From Actinomycetes bacterium (GTDB lineage: Bacteria; Actinomycetota; Acidimicrobiia; Acidimicrobiales; Acidimicrobiaceae), in NCBI GenBank assembly GCA_021850605.1, contig JAJZLQ010000098.1, forward strand, positions 1 to 37,511: DNA of 37,511 bases. The letters are read 5' to 3'. Under the pieces are notes generated by a model. The model was given only the letters and a program-made list of their open reading frames with translations, did no database searches and was not told the DNA's origin. Shown one piece after another: positions 1 through 8,452 of the stretch (positions are counted from its first letter, which is position 1; every line of letters begins with the position of its first letter). Made by a program: the position numbers and the translations under genes.

Positions 1-1
1 G

Positions 2-703
2 CGTAGGTTTCGCCTGGGCATAATCATCGCCGTCGTCTTCATCCTGGCACTGGTTGGCATCTACTTCGCCTCACGCCCCACCAAGACTGCGACCCCCTCC
101 AAGAACACCTCCTCGACGTCGACCACCGCAGCCAAGGCCAAGGCGACTGCCGCACTTCCGTGCCCACCCGCCGCCGGCGCCGCCAAGCGGGTGACCAGCT
201 TCCCGGCCGCGCCACCAATGTGCATCAACCCCAGCCTCCACTACACCGCGACCGTAACGACGGACGTAGGAACCTTCGTGATCACGCTCGAGCCGAACAT
301 CGCTCCCAAGACCGTCAACAACTTCGTCTACCTGGCCCGGTACCGCTACTTCGACGGAATCATCTTCCATCGCGTCATCCCCGGCTTCGTGGTCCAGGGT
401 GGCGACCCGACCGGCACTGGAACCGGCGGGCCCGGCTACACCATCCCCGATGAGCTTCCCAAGGCCGGCCAGTACAAGATCGGCACGGTTGCAATGGCGA
501 ATACCGGGGCGCCTCACACCGGTGGAAGCCAGTTCTTCATCGTGGTGGGGCAGTCCGGGACGCAGCTGCCTCCGAAGTATTCGATCTTCGGCCAGGTGAC
601 CTCGGGCATGAACGTGGTCCAGGCAATCGCGGCGGATGGCTCCGCCTCGGGGACCCCGACCAAGGTGCACAAGATGATCTCGGTGACCATCCAGAGCTCC
701 TGA
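2..703 (+). CDS. Membrane-anchored cyclophilin-type peptidyl-prolyl isomerase (5' partial)
   Basis: Cyclophilins catalyse cis-trans isomerisation of Xaa-Pro bonds and help proteins fold. The frame is open from the first bases of the window, so the true start lies upstream. The visible N-terminus is a short basic stretch (RRFR), one hydrophobic helix (IIIAVVFILALVGIYF) and a Lys/Thr/Ser-rich linker, which places the catalytic domain outside the membrane. The domain carries the family signatures FHRVIPGFVVQGGDP and SQFFIVVG and ends about where a small bacterial cyclophilin should. A GTG at 191 is internal to the linker and is not a credible start. The gene is followed after 62 bp by a cytosolic-looking paralogue with long identical blocks (KTVNNFVYLARY, DELPKAGQY). 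The family assignment is firm; anchorage is inferred from the helix. Confidence 0.9.
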   Translation, partial: RRFRLGIIIAVVFILALVGIYFASRPTKTATPSKNTSSTSTTAAKAKATAALPCPPAAGAAKRVTSFPAAPPMCINPSLHYTATVTTDVGTFVITLEPNIAPKTVNNFVYLARYRYFDGIIFHRVIPGFVVQGGDPTGTGTGGPGYTIPDELPKAGQYKIGTVAMANTGAPHTGGSQFFIVVGQSGTQLPPKYSIFGQVTSGMNVVQAIAADGSASGTPTKVHKMISVTIQSS

Positions 704-765
704 CCAAGGGACCAGACAGCAAAGCGGCTCGCCCCGAGCCGAGCGACTTAGATTAGCAAGGTGGA

Positions 766-1356
766 GTGCCAGTGCTCGGCTTTGGCAAGAACAAAGGAAA
801 GAACAGCATGGAGTGCCCCAATCCGGACGGATCCAGCCCCAAGATTCAACAATTCGGGACGGCGCCGCAAATGTGCATCGACCCGCAGAAGCGCTATTCT
901 GCGCGCTTCTTCACCTCCAAGGGTGAGTTTGTAGTGGCCCTCGATGCCGTCCGCGCGCCGAAGACCGTCAACAACTTCGTCTACCTGGCCCGTTATCACT
1001 ATTACGAGGGCGTGGTCTTCCACCGCATCATTCCCGGCTTTGTGGTCCAGGGTGGCGACCCGACCGCGACCGGCGCGGGTGGGCCCGGCTACCGCTTCGA
1101 AGACGAGCTTCCCAAGGCCGGCCAGTACCAGCTCGGCTCGCTGGCCATGGCCAATGCCGGACCGAACACCAACGGCAGCCAATTCTTCATCATCACCGGT
1201 GCCTCGGGCGTTGGCCTGCCTCCCCTTTACTCGCTCTTCGGGCAGGTGGTTTCAGGGATGGACGCAGTGATGGCCATGGATGCGGTCGGAACCCAGAGTG
1301 GCCGGCCCACCGAGACCGTGGTTATCGAGCGGGTAGAAATCACCGAGGCCGAGTAG
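766..1356 (+). CDS. Cyclophilin-type peptidyl-prolyl cis-trans isomerase, second copy
   Basis: This is a 196-residue prolyl isomerase paralogous to the upstream gene, with FHRIIPGFVVQGGDP and GSQFFIITG motifs. It has no signal peptide or membrane helix; the short N-terminus is Lys/Gly-rich, so a cytosolic location is likely. The start is uncertain. GTG 766 has AAGG four bases upstream, while the in-frame GTG at 772 has GGAG five bases upstream and would remove two residues. The tandem arrangement and shared insert-free core suggest a local duplication followed by loss or gain of the membrane anchor. A strong hairpin terminator follows immediately. Confidence 0.9.
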   Translation: MPVLGFGKNKGKNSMECPNPDGSSPKIQQFGTAPQMCIDPQKRYSARFFTSKGEFVVALDAVRAPKTVNNFVYLARYHYYEGVVFHRIIPGFVVQGGDPTATGAGGPGYRFEDELPKAGQYQLGSLAMANAGPNTNGSQFFIITGASGVGLPPLYSLFGQVVSGMDAVMAMDAVGTQSGRPTETVVIERVEITEAE

Positions 1357-1366
1357 CCTCGGCCAG

Positions 1367-1401
1367 AAAAAAAGGCCGGCCAGCCTGGCCGGCCTTTTTT
1401 T
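1367..1401. terminator. Bidirectional intrinsic terminator
   Basis: A perfect stem (GGCCGGCCA/TGGCCGGCC, loop GCC) is flanked by seven A on the left and seven T on the right. It therefore reads as a rho-independent terminator on both strands. It sits between the convergent cyclophilin gene (ends 1356) and the S51-like gene (ends 1410). Confidence 0.93.
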
Positions 1402-1409
1402 GTCGGCTC

Positions 1410-2099
1410 TCAGGCAAAGACTGCCAGCTCGTTCAAGCTGGCAAGATCCACCGGCTTCCCCATGTGGTAGACCTCAACCTTCCCCGCACCCATAGCCTCC
1501 CAGGTGCCGTCGGGCCAGTGGATCAGTGCAGTCCTCTCATCCACTCCGACAGTGCTCATGTTCGGCCCCGCAAGCATGAGGGTGCGCTTCAGCCGATCAT
1601 GGGACCAGCCGGAATAGTGGGGTACGAAGGCCAGGTTGCGCACCAGGCCGAGACCCAGGGTGTAGGCCCCACCGCGAGGGTCGACCATCGGATCGGTAAG
1701 AACCATGCCGCCCGCCGAGGATCCGGCCACCGTCGCCCCGGAATCGAAGGCCTTAACCAGGGACTCCCATGTGGGAGTGTCCTTTAGCACGCTACGCAGG
1801 TGCAGGGGAGAACCTCCCCCAAGGTAGATGAACCGGGCCCTCTCCACTATGGCCGCATTGCGCTCCTCCATCGCGTCATGGTGGCTCAGCACCATCAATG
1901 GCCGCACAGCGACGCCCATGGCTGCGAAGTATTCGGTGGCGAATGCGACCGAGCGCTCCGGGTTCTCGTAGGCGGCGGCGGTGGGAAGGACGAGCACATC
2001 CTCGGCGCCGCTCCGCTCGATCAGCACCTTGTCAAAGCTGCAGCCCTCACGCCACTCCGCACCGCCAACAAGCGCAAGCGCCCCGTGTCCATCCCGCAT
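1410..2099 (-). CDS. Peptidase S51 / cyanophycinase-like protein
   Basis: A 229-residue protein of the S51 serine peptidase superfamily (dipeptidase E, cyanophycinase). The nucleophile elbow is visible as AGSSAGG, with the likely catalytic Ser near residue 128. A GGG-S loop (YLGGGSP) precedes it, and a VGVDERTA segment near the C-terminus is typical of the family. Family members cleave Asp-containing dipeptides or cyanophycin, but the substrate cannot be told here. The ATG at 2099 is chosen because GGAGGGG lies five bases upstream (2105-2111). A longer frame to 2159 would add 20 unconserved residues. No cyanophycin synthetase gene is present, so a role in peptide turnover is as likely as cyanophycin breakdown. 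Confidence 0.75.
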   Translation of the reverse strand: MRDGHGALALVGGAEWREGCSFDKVLIERSGAEDVLVLPTAAAYENPERSVAFATEYFAAMGVAVRPLMVLSHHDAMEERNAAIVERARFIYLGGGSPLHLRSVLKDTPTWESLVKAFDSGATVAGSSAGGMVLTDPMVDPRGGAYTLGLGLVRNLAFVPHYSGWSHDRLKRTLMLAGPNMSTVGVDERTALIHWPDGTWEAMGAGKVEVYHMGKPVDLASLNELAVFA

Positions 2100-2104
2100 A
2101 AACA

Positions 2105-2111
2105 CCCCTCC
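2105..2111 (-). promoter_or_regulatory. Shine-Dalgarno deciding the S51-like start
   Basis: The minus strand reads GGAGGGG with five bases to the ATG at 2099. This fixes the start downstream of the longest open frame. Confidence 0.75.
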
Positions 2112-2252
2112 AGGTAGAAACCGGACGCGCCCCCGGCCGCCGGCGGCCAAGATGCGCACACAAACAATTTAGGCAGGTGCAGGGGCGGCGCGCATCCCGC
2201 GCCGCCCCACTTCCCCGCCCGCCGGGCTGGCTCTGGGTCCTTTGATTCGGGG

Positions 2253-2258
2253 TACATT
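2253..2258 (+). promoter_or_regulatory. Putative leaderless -10 box (TACATT) of hbd
   Basis: TACATT fits TANNNT and ends six bases before the ATG at 2265. With the usual 6-7 bp from -10 to +1, transcription would begin at or next to that ATG. No Shine-Dalgarno sequence precedes this ATG at normal spacing. Confidence 0.45.
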
Positions 2259-2264
2259 GTGGCA

Positions 2265-3116
2265 ATGGAGATTCGCCACGTTGGAGTCCTTGGCTCCGGA
2301 ATCATGGGTTCCGGAATCGCCGAATGTGCAGCCGAGGCCGGCTTCGAAGTCACCCTACGCTCGCGCAAGCAGGAGACCGCTGACCAAATGCGGGTCAACG
2401 TGGAAAAGTCGCTCTTGCGCAAGATCGAGAAGGGTCGCATCAGCGAGGGGGGTGGTCGTGAGATTCTCTCCCGGATCAAGGTAACCACCGACATCCGCGC
2501 GCTATCTCACTGCGATCTCGTAATCGAGTCCGTGGTCGAGGACCTCGCCGTCAAGAAGCATCTGGTCTCGGAGATTTCGGAGCTCGTGGCCGACGATGCG
2601 ATCATCGCCACCAACACATCTACGCTTCCCGTGGTCGAGATCGCAGCTGCAGCCCGACACCCCCATCGCGTTTGCGGGATCCACTTTTTCAATCCCGCCA
2701 CGGTGATGAAGCTGGTGGAGGTGGTGCAGCCCATTACCGCCTCCGACGAGGTGGTCCAAGCAGCGCTTTACTTTGCCAGGAGCTGCAACAAGGACGTGGT
2801 GACCGTCAAGGATCAGGCGGGCTTCATCGTGAACGCGCTCCTCTTTCCCTATCTCAACAACTCCATCAAGCTCTACGAACGAGGAATGGGTTCGATGGAG
2901 GAGATCGACGTGGCCATGAAGGGCGGCTGCGGCTTCCCAATGGGCCCGTTCGCACTGCTCGACCTTGTCGGCCTCGACACCTCCTTGGCGATCCTCGAGG
3001 CCCTCTATCAGGAGTTCGGCGACCCCAACTTTTCACCGGCCCCCTTGCTCAAGCGGATGGTGGCCGCAGGCTACCTCGGACGAAAAACCAAGAGAGGCTT
3101 CTTCGACTATCGCTGA
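2265..3116 (+). CDS. hbd: 3-hydroxybutyryl-CoA dehydrogenase
   Basis: This enzyme interconverts acetoacetyl-CoA and 3-hydroxybutyryl-CoA using NAD(P)H. The Rossmann motif is GSGIMGSGIAE near the N-terminus. The segment GIHFFNPATVMKLVEVV contains the catalytic His, and the C-terminal helical domain ends in RKTKRGFFDYR, as usual. The length of about 283 residues is normal for the single-domain family. The start is either GTG 2259 (weak GGGG upstream) or ATG 2265. I prefer ATG 2265 because a TACATT box sits at the leaderless distance. The next gene, ethylmalonyl-CoA mutase, follows after a short gap on the same strand, so the two probably form an operon in acetyl-CoA assimilation. A role in fatty-acid oxidation is also possible. 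Confidence 0.92.
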   Translation: MEIRHVGVLGSGIMGSGIAECAAEAGFEVTLRSRKQETADQMRVNVEKSLLRKIEKGRISEGGGREILSRIKVTTDIRALSHCDLVIESVVEDLAVKKHLVSEISELVADDAIIATNTSTLPVVEIAAAARHPHRVCGIHFFNPATVMKLVEVVQPITASDEVVQAALYFARSCNKDVVTVKDQAGFIVNALLFPYLNNSIKLYERGMGSMEEIDVAMKGGCGFPMGPFALLDLVGLDTSLAILEALYQEFGDPNFSPAPLLKRMVAAGYLGRKTKRGFFDYR

Positions 3117-3161
3117 AGCCACAAACCCGGCCTCGCACGCCCCCCGATGACAGAGGTGAAC

Positions 3162-5147
3162 ATGACTGAGCCTTCCACCAAGAACCACCTGGCCTCCAGC
3201 GACAGGCCGTGGGTCTTCCGGACCTACTCCGGCCACTCGACGGCCACGGCGTCAAACGAGTTGTTCCGCTCCAACCTGGCCAAGGGCCAGACCGGCCTGT
3301 CGATCGCCTTTGACCTCCCCACCCAGATCGGATACGACCCCGACGACCCGGCAGCGGTGGGCGAAGTCGGCAAGGTGGGTGTCCCGGTCTTCCACCTCGG
3401 ACACATGAAGCAGCTCTTCAACGAGATTCCCGTCGAGAAGATGAACACCTCCATGACCATCAACGCGACGGCGGCGTGGCTGTTGGCGCTGTATGTGGCA
3501 TATGCGCGGCACGTTGGAGCGGATGAGTCCGCGCTCTCGGGAACCACCCAGAACGACATCATCAAGGAATACCTCTCACGGGGTACCTTCATTTTCCCCC
3601 CGGAACACTCCAGAAGGCTGATCGTCGACATGATCGCCTACACCGTGCGCAAGGTGCCCAAGTGGAACCCAGTCAACATCTGCAGCTATCACCTCCAGGA
3701 GGCCGGAGCCACCCCGGTACAGGAGATAGCCTTCTCCCTCGCCAATGCCATCGCCGTTCTCGATGCGGTTCGAGACTCCGGGCAAGTGCCGGCCGAGGAC
3801 TTCCCGGAGGTGGTCGGGAGGATCTCCTTCTTCGTCAATTCCGGCATCCGCTTCGTGGAGGAGGTCTGCAAGATGCGTGCCTTCTCCCGCCTTTGGGAAC
3901 GGATCTGCACCGAGCGCTACGGGGTGCAAGACCTGAAACTTCGCCGATTCCGCTACGGTGTCCAGGTCAACTCGCTCGGGCTCACCGAGTCCCAGCCCGA
4001 AAACAACGTCCCACGCATCGTGCTGGAGGCGCTTGGGGTGACTTTATCGCGCAATGCCCGAGCCCGCGCACTTCAGCTTCCGGCCTGGAACGAAGCTCTC
4101 GGCCTTCCAAGGCCTTGGGACCAGCAGTGGTCGCTTCGCATACAGCAGATCCTGGCCTACGAGACCGACCTTCTCGAGTATCCGGACATCTTCGATGGCT
4201 CCAAGGTGATCGAAGGCATAACCGATGAGCTGTCCGAGGCGGCCTGGGCCGAACTCGAGGAGATTATCGGCATGGGCGGGGCCTTCTCGGCAATTGAGGA
4301 GATGAAGGCCCGCCTGGTGCAGTCCCAGGCCGACCGCACTCGTCGCATAGAGACGGGTGACCAAGTGGTGGTGGGCGTAAACCGATTCACCGAGACCGAC
4401 CCCTCTCCCCTCGTATCGGGGGACCGGGCCTCTCATCTCGTGGTCGACCCCGCAGTCCAGCAGTCGCTGATGGAGGACATCCGCAGTTGGCGTGCCTCGC
4501 GCGATTCGCGACGTGTGGAAGCCGCGCTTGCCGCGCTTTCCGAGGCCGCCAAGACGGGGGCGAACATAATGGAGCCTTCAATCGAGCTGGCGCTGGCAGG
4601 AGGAACGACCGGAGAGTGGGCCGGTACGCTGCGTGGGATCTTCGGGGAGTTTCGTGCTCCTACCGGGATCGCCAAGGTGAAGGCAAAGCCGATAGCCAGC
4701 CTCGAAGGGGTGCGGGCGCGTGCGCGTGCCCTGCCTGGCGGACCTCCAAGAATTCTGGTCGCCAAGCCGGGCCTGGACGGCCACTCCAACGGCGCCGAGC
4801 AGATCGCCGTTGCCGCCCGCGATGCGGGCTTCGAAGTCATCTACCAGGGGATTCGCCTGACCCCGGCTCAGATCGCCAACGCGGCGCTGGAAGAGGACGT
4901 CGACGTGGTGGGGATCTCAATACTCTCAGGCTCGCACCTGGAGCTGGTGCCCGAGGTGGTTTCGCTAATGCGTTCCCTGGGAAGCGAGGCGATCGTGGTG
5001 GTGGGAGGAATAATCCCTGAAATCGACCACGCGGCACTGCGCCAGGCAGGGGTGGCCGCGATCTACACACCCAAGGACTTCGAGATCGCAGCGATCATGG
5101 ACGACATCGAAAAGCTGGTCGCCGTACGGCGCGGGTTTGACTCCTAG
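3162..5147 (+). CDS. ecm: Ethylmalonyl-CoA mutase (coenzyme B12-dependent, MeaA type)
   Basis: This enzyme converts ethylmalonyl-CoA to methylsuccinyl-CoA with adenosylcobalamin, the rearrangement step of the ethylmalonyl-CoA pathway. The 661-residue chain has the catalytic TIM-barrel half first. That half carries signatures I recall for Ecm/MeaA rather than methylmalonyl-CoA mutase: RPWVFRTYSGHSTA, GLSIAFDLPTQIGYD, MNTSMTINATA, GTTQNDIIKEY and ALGLPRPWDQQWS. The cobalamin domain is fused at the C-terminus (about residues 520-655) with the base-off motif DGHSNG and a later VVVGGIIP. The start at 3162 is preferred over ATG 3147 because AGAGG lies five bases upstream. The alternative would be another acyl-CoA mutase such as isobutyryl-CoA mutase. 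The presence of ccr and epimerase in the same window supports Ecm. Confidence 0.88.
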   Translation: MTEPSTKNHLASSDRPWVFRTYSGHSTATASNELFRSNLAKGQTGLSIAFDLPTQIGYDPDDPAAVGEVGKVGVPVFHLGHMKQLFNEIPVEKMNTSMTINATAAWLLALYVAYARHVGADESALSGTTQNDIIKEYLSRGTFIFPPEHSRRLIVDMIAYTVRKVPKWNPVNICSYHLQEAGATPVQEIAFSLANAIAVLDAVRDSGQVPAEDFPEVVGRISFFVNSGIRFVEEVCKMRAFSRLWERICTERYGVQDLKLRRFRYGVQVNSLGLTESQPENNVPRIVLEALGVTLSRNARARALQLPAWNEALGLPRPWDQQWSLRIQQILAYETDLLEYPDIFDGSKVIEGITDELSEAAWAELEEIIGMGGAFSAIEEMKARLVQSQADRTRRIETGDQVVVGVNRFTETDPSPLVSGDRASHLVVDPAVQQSLMEDIRSWRASRDSRRVEAALAALSEAAKTGANIMEPSIELALAGGTTGEWAGTLRGIFGEFRAPTGIAKVKAKPIASLEGVRARARALPGGPPRILVAKPGLDGHSNGAEQIAVAARDAGFEVIYQGIRLTPAQIANAALEEDVDVVGISILSGSHLELVPEVVSLMRSLGSEAIVVVGGIIPEIDHAALRQAGVAAIYTPKDFEIAAIMDDIEKLVAVRRGFDS

Positions 5148-5178
5148 GGCGGATCTGGGCTAAAAACTGAGCTGCAGC

Positions 5179-5940
5179 GTGCCGAAAGTACCTGAGATGG
5201 AAAGAGTTCAAACTCCGCTCGCGGCCATTGCCGTCTCCTTGGTGGCAGCGATCGCAGCCTGGGCGTACCGCCCGTTGATTGCCGTATCGGCAATCGCTTC
5301 CCTGGTTTGCGCCTGGGCGCTTCTGCGTGGCCACCACAAGGCTACGACTGAGGTTTCGGTGCCGGAACCCAACGAGCAAGACCCGCCGCTTGCCACTGTA
5401 TCCGCCGGAACCCAGCAGACCAACTCCTTCCAGGAGCACCTGAGCAACGATCCGGACACCGGTTTCATCACCTATCCAGTCTTTGCAGCCATCCTCGAAG
5501 CAAAGGTGGCCACGGCGCGGCGCCGGCTGTGGCCCGTGACAGTCGTACAGCTCGAGCTCGGGCTTGCCCCCGATGCGCTCGAGGTTAGAGAGGTGGCCGC
5601 CAGCGCCATCCTCGGATTCAGCGCACTCCTACGCGCTACCATCCGGGAGGCTGACGTCTGTGCCCGCATAGGTCAGAAGCGCTTTGCTCTAATTCTCGAA
5701 GACACCGACGAGGAGGGCGGAGCCTGGACCGCGGAGAGGCTGCAGGTGGCTCACGTGCGTTCGGGCGTCACGCTCGTTGGCAAGATATCAGCCGGTGTAG
5801 CCGGCTATCCGACCAATGGGGCTTCGCCCAAGGAGCTCCTCGCACGCTCCGGCATGGCCCTTGAGCGAGCCTTGTCCAGCCTGGAAGAACCCGGAGTCGG
5901 GCGGGTCGTGGTAGCCCCCAGCGTCCCCTACAAGGGCTGA
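5179..5940 (+). CDS. Membrane protein with degenerate GGDEF domain
   Basis: A 253-residue protein with two N-terminal hydrophobic helices (about 11-29 and 32-50), a linker, and a domain from about residue 88 that looks like a diguanylate cyclase. DPDTGFITYPVF corresponds to the usual DPLTGLxNRRxF, and RIGQKRFALILEDTD corresponds to RxGGDEFxxLLP. The active-site GGDEF is replaced by GQKRF, so cyclase activity is very unlikely. It may be a pseudoenzyme, a c-di-GMP or GTP sensor, or a structural relic. The start is uncertain: GTG 5179 or ATG 5197, neither with a clear Shine-Dalgarno sequence. It follows ecm by 31 bp and faces the carboxylase genes. Confidence 0.65.
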   Translation: MPKVPEMERVQTPLAAIAVSLVAAIAAWAYRPLIAVSAIASLVCAWALLRGHHKATTEVSVPEPNEQDPPLATVSAGTQQTNSFQEHLSNDPDTGFITYPVFAAILEAKVATARRRLWPVTVVQLELGLAPDALEVREVAASAILGFSALLRATIREADVCARIGQKRFALILEDTDEEGGAWTAERLQVAHVRSGVTLVGKISAGVAGYPTNGASPKELLARSGMALERALSSLEEPGVGRVVVAPSVPYKG

Positions 5941-5949
5941 CGCGCTTAG

Positions 5950-6144
5950 CTACCAGGGACGGGGCCGGGCAAGGGGAGTTGGAGAGGCCCACCACCTGCC
6001 GGAAAATCGCCACCCGGTAGTGGTCAGCCTGGCGGGCTCCCCGCTACCGCCTGACCCTGCTGCGAGCATCACGAATGCCGCCGTTATCGCGGCCAAAGCC
6101 TCTTCGTCGCTCGGAGCGGTGTCTCCTATCCCCATCTGCGCCAC
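5950..6144 (-). CDS. Putative acyl-CoA carboxylase epsilon-like small subunit
   Basis: A 64-residue frame directly downstream of the carboxylase beta gene. The beta stop codon and this GTG are only three bases apart. The product begins with an acidic Glu/Ala helix (SDEEALAAITAAF) and ends with a Trp/Arg-rich tail (GWRFSGRWW, then a Pro/Arg-rich end). That layout matches the small epsilon subunits that accompany actinobacterial acyl-CoA carboxylase beta subunits and stabilise the complex. An ATG at 6135 with AAGGGG eight bases upstream is an equally good start. The family match is from pattern memory and position, not alignment. It ends nine bases from the convergent GGDEF-like gene. Confidence 0.6.
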   Translation of the reverse strand: MAQMGIGDTAPSDEEALAAITAAFVMLAAGSGGSGEPARLTTTGWRFSGRWWASPTPLARPRPW

Positions 6145-6147
6145 CCC

Positions 6148-7707
6148 TTAGAGCGGAACGTTGCCATGCTTGCGCTTGGGAAGGTCCTCGCGCTTGCTGG
6201 CAAGTACTGCCAGAGACTTGATCAGGATACGGCGGGTGTCGGCGGGGTCGATGACGTCATCGACGAATCCTCGCTCCGCAGCCACGTACGGGTTGGCATA
6301 GCGGTCGATGTACTCGTCGACCAGCTCCTTGCGCCGTACTGCCGGGTCGGGAGCCGCGGCCAGCTCGCGGCGATAGACGACCTCAACCGCGCCCTGGGGC
6401 CCCATGACGGCCAACTCGGCCGAGGGCCACGCGTAGGCAAAATCCGCCCCCACCGACTTCGAGTTCATGACCACGTACGCGCCGCCATATGCCTTGCGGG
6501 TGATCACGGTGATACGGGGCACGGTCGCCTCGCAGTAAGCATAAAGAAGCTTCGCGCCGTGGCGGATGATGCCACCGTACTCCTGGTCGACGCCGGGAAG
6601 GAAACCGGGGACGTCCTCGAAGGTGACGACGGGAATGTTGAAGGAATCGCAGGTGCGGACAAAGCGCGCCGCCTTTTCGGAGGAGTCGATGTCCAGCACA
6701 CCCGCAAGCACGGCCGGCTGATTCCCGACCACGCCCACCACATTGCCGTTCAGGCGGCCGAAGCCACAGGTGATGTTCTGAGCCCAGAACGGAAAGTACT
6801 CCATGTACTCGCCGTCGTCCAGCACGGCCTGGATGACCTTTTTCATGTCATAGGGCTGGTTGGGGCTGGTAGGCATCATCTCGGCGAGCTCAGGTGTGAG
6901 ACGCTCGGGATCATCCGTGGGTTCAACGTAAGGGGGAGTCTCAAGATTGTTCGAGGGGAGCATCGAGAGTAGGTAACGAACCTCGTCGAGGCATTGCTTC
7001 TCGTCGTCGAAGACGAAGGTCGCCACGCCGCTCTTGGTGGCATGGCTCATTGCTCCGCCAAGCTCTTCGAGCGTCACGTCCTCACCGGTGACCGTCTTGA
7101 CCACGTCCGGACCGGTAATGAACATATGGGAGGTCTCTTTGACCATAAAGATGAAGTCGGTCATGGCCGGCGAATAGACGGCGCCACCGGCACACGGCCC
7201 AAGCACCACGCTGATCTGGGGTATCACCCCGGAGGAAGCGACGTTGCGATAGAAGATGCCGCCATAAGAGTGCAGTGCGGTGACACCCTCCTGAATGCGG
7301 GCACCTGCGCCGTCGTTGAGTCCGATCACCGGAACTCCGACCGAGGTGGCAAGATCCATCACCTTGTGGATCTTCTCGGCGAAAACCTCGCCAAGTGCAC
7401 CTCCGAAAACGGTGAAGTCCTGGGAAAAGACGCAGACCCGACGACCGTCGATGGTGCCAAATCCGGTGATCACGCCGTCGGTGTAAGGGCGGTTCTCCTC
7501 GAGGCCCATCCCGTGGGCCCGGTGGCGAGCCAACATGTCCAGCTCCTGGAAGGAGCCCTCGTCGAGCAGATATTCGATGCGCTCCCGCGCCGTCATCTTG
7601 CCCTTCTGGTGCTGCCTCTCCACCGCGCGCGGGCTTCCAGCATGCAGCGCCTGCTCCTTGCGGCTCCGCAGGTCGGCGATCTTCTCGGTCATGGAGTGCT
7701 CGGCCAT
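6148..7707 (-). CDS. pccB: Propionyl-CoA carboxylase beta subunit (carboxyltransferase)
   Basis: The 519-residue carboxyltransferase subunit moves CO2 from biotin to propionyl-CoA (or acetyl-CoA), giving methylmalonyl-CoA. The N-terminal half has [18 protein letters not shown] and the oxyanion-forming [12 protein letters not shown]. The C-terminal half has [21 protein letters not shown] and [14 protein letters not shown]. Length and both crotonase-like halves are complete. ATG 7707 has no Shine-Dalgarno sequence but has a TAGCCT box eight bases upstream, suggesting leaderless expression; ATG 7692 is an alternative. The biotin carboxylase/carrier (alpha) gene is not in this window. It would feed succinyl-CoA formation from propionyl-CoA made in the ethylmalonyl-CoA pathway. 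The exact acyl preference is inferred. Confidence 0.92.
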   Translation of the reverse strand: MAEHSMTEKIADLRSRKEQALHAGSPRAVERQHQKGKMTARERIEYLLDEGSFQELDMLARHRAHGMGLEENRPYTDGVITGFGTIDGRRVCVFSQDFTVFGGALGEVFAEKIHKVMDLATSVGVPVIGLNDGAGARIQEGVTALHSYGGIFYRNVASSGVIPQISVVLGPCAGGAVYSPAMTDFIFMVKETSHMFITGPDVVKTVTGEDVTLEELGGAMSHATKSGVATFVFDDEKQCLDEVRYLLSMLPSNNLETPPYVEPTDDPERLTPELAEMMPTSPNQPYDMKKVIQAVLDDGEYMEYFPFWAQNITCGFGRLNGNVVGVVGNQPAVLAGVLDIDSSEKAARFVRTCDSFNIPVVTFEDVPGFLPGVDQEYGGIIRHGAKLLYAYCEATVPRITVITRKAYGGAYVVMNSKSVGADFAYAWPSAELAVMGPQGAVEVVYRRELAAAPDPAVRRKELVDEYIDRYANPYVAAERGFVDDVIDPADTRRILIKSLAVLASKREDLPKRKHGNVPL

Positions 7708-7714
7708 ATATAGT

Positions 7715-7721
7715 TAGGCTA
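7715..7721. promoter_or_regulatory. Overlapping divergent -10 boxes between pccB and aat
   Basis: TAGGCTA reads as TAGGCT on the plus strand (7715-7720) and TAGCCT on the minus strand (7721-7716). Both fit TANNNT. The minus box lies eight bases before the pccB ATG. The plus box would give aat a leader of roughly 27 bases. Confidence 0.4.
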
Positions 7722-7753
7722 CTCGACCGCCGGGGGCAGGAACCACCAGCAAA

Positions 7754-8452
7754 ATGGCTGTACCGCTAATAAAAAGAGGGGATTTCCTGCGCCTCGACCG
7801 CCGCGCGTTGGCACTGTTGCGAAAGGCCTCCCCCCACGATCTGATCCTGGTCACGCCCTCCGTCGATGCGGAGATGATGACCCACGGATACAGGATTGGG
7901 ATCTTCGCCATGCCGATCCCGGGCAATGACGCCCTACCCGAGGTATACGCCTGGTATCTCCCGGGGAGGCGAGGCGTGATACCTCTGCCTCCCCTCGCGG
8001 GCACCTGGCTCGCCCAGCCGCCAAGGAGCTTGCGCAAGTCGATGCGCCACTTCTTTATCAGCATGAATCTGGATTTTGCGGCGGTGCTGCAAAACTGTGC
8101 CGACATCCCTCGCGACGGCCGGTGGATAAGCCCGGCGCTCGAACTCGCGTACCTGATGCTTCATGGTCAGGGCCGTGCTATCTCGGTCGAAACTCGGACT
8201 CCCGAAGGCGAACTGGTCGGTGGCCTTTTTGCGGTCCGATCAGGCGATTTCATCTGCGGGGAATCGATGTTCCACCTGCGTCCAGACGCATCCAAGGCGG
8301 CTCTCGTGGCACTGGCGGAGATGGCGGCGGCCCAAGGCATCCGATTCATCGACGCCCAGTGGTCCACAGATCACCTGCGGCGGATGGGGGCCATAGAGGT
8401 GTCGTGGCAGGCTTATCTCGACGCGCTGGATGGCAAGCCGCTGTCGAGTTAG
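7754..8452 (+). CDS. aat: Leucyl/phenylalanyl-tRNA-protein transferase
   Basis: This enzyme adds Leu or Phe from aminoacyl-tRNA to proteins with N-terminal Arg or Lys, marking them for ClpS/ClpAP degradation (N-end rule). The 232-residue chain has the family pattern RWISPALELAYLMLHGQG, SVETRTPEGELVGGLF, the GESMF motif (about residues 169-173) followed by DASK, and STDHLRRMGA. The N-terminal part, where most members have a PWWSP-type segment, is divergent. The start ATG 7754 has only a distant AGGA. Its last four bases overlap the end of the convergent bioY. The assignment is confident from the C-terminal half. Confidence 0.87.
   Translation: MAVPLIKRGDFLRLDRRALALLRKASPHDLILVTPSVDAEMMTHGYRIGIFAMPIPGNDALPEVYAWYLPGRRGVIPLPPLAGTWLAQPPRSLRKSMRHFFISMNLDFAAVLQNCADIPRDGRWISPALELAYLMLHGQGRAISVETRTPEGELVGGLFAVRSGDFICGESMFHLRPDASKAALVALAEMAAAQGIRFIDAQWSTDHLRRMGAIEVSWQAYLDALDGKPLSS

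Noticed and set aside
6166-7713. Two long plus-strand frames opposite pccB
   Set aside because: Both mirror the carboxylase coding sequence and lack start signals and motifs.
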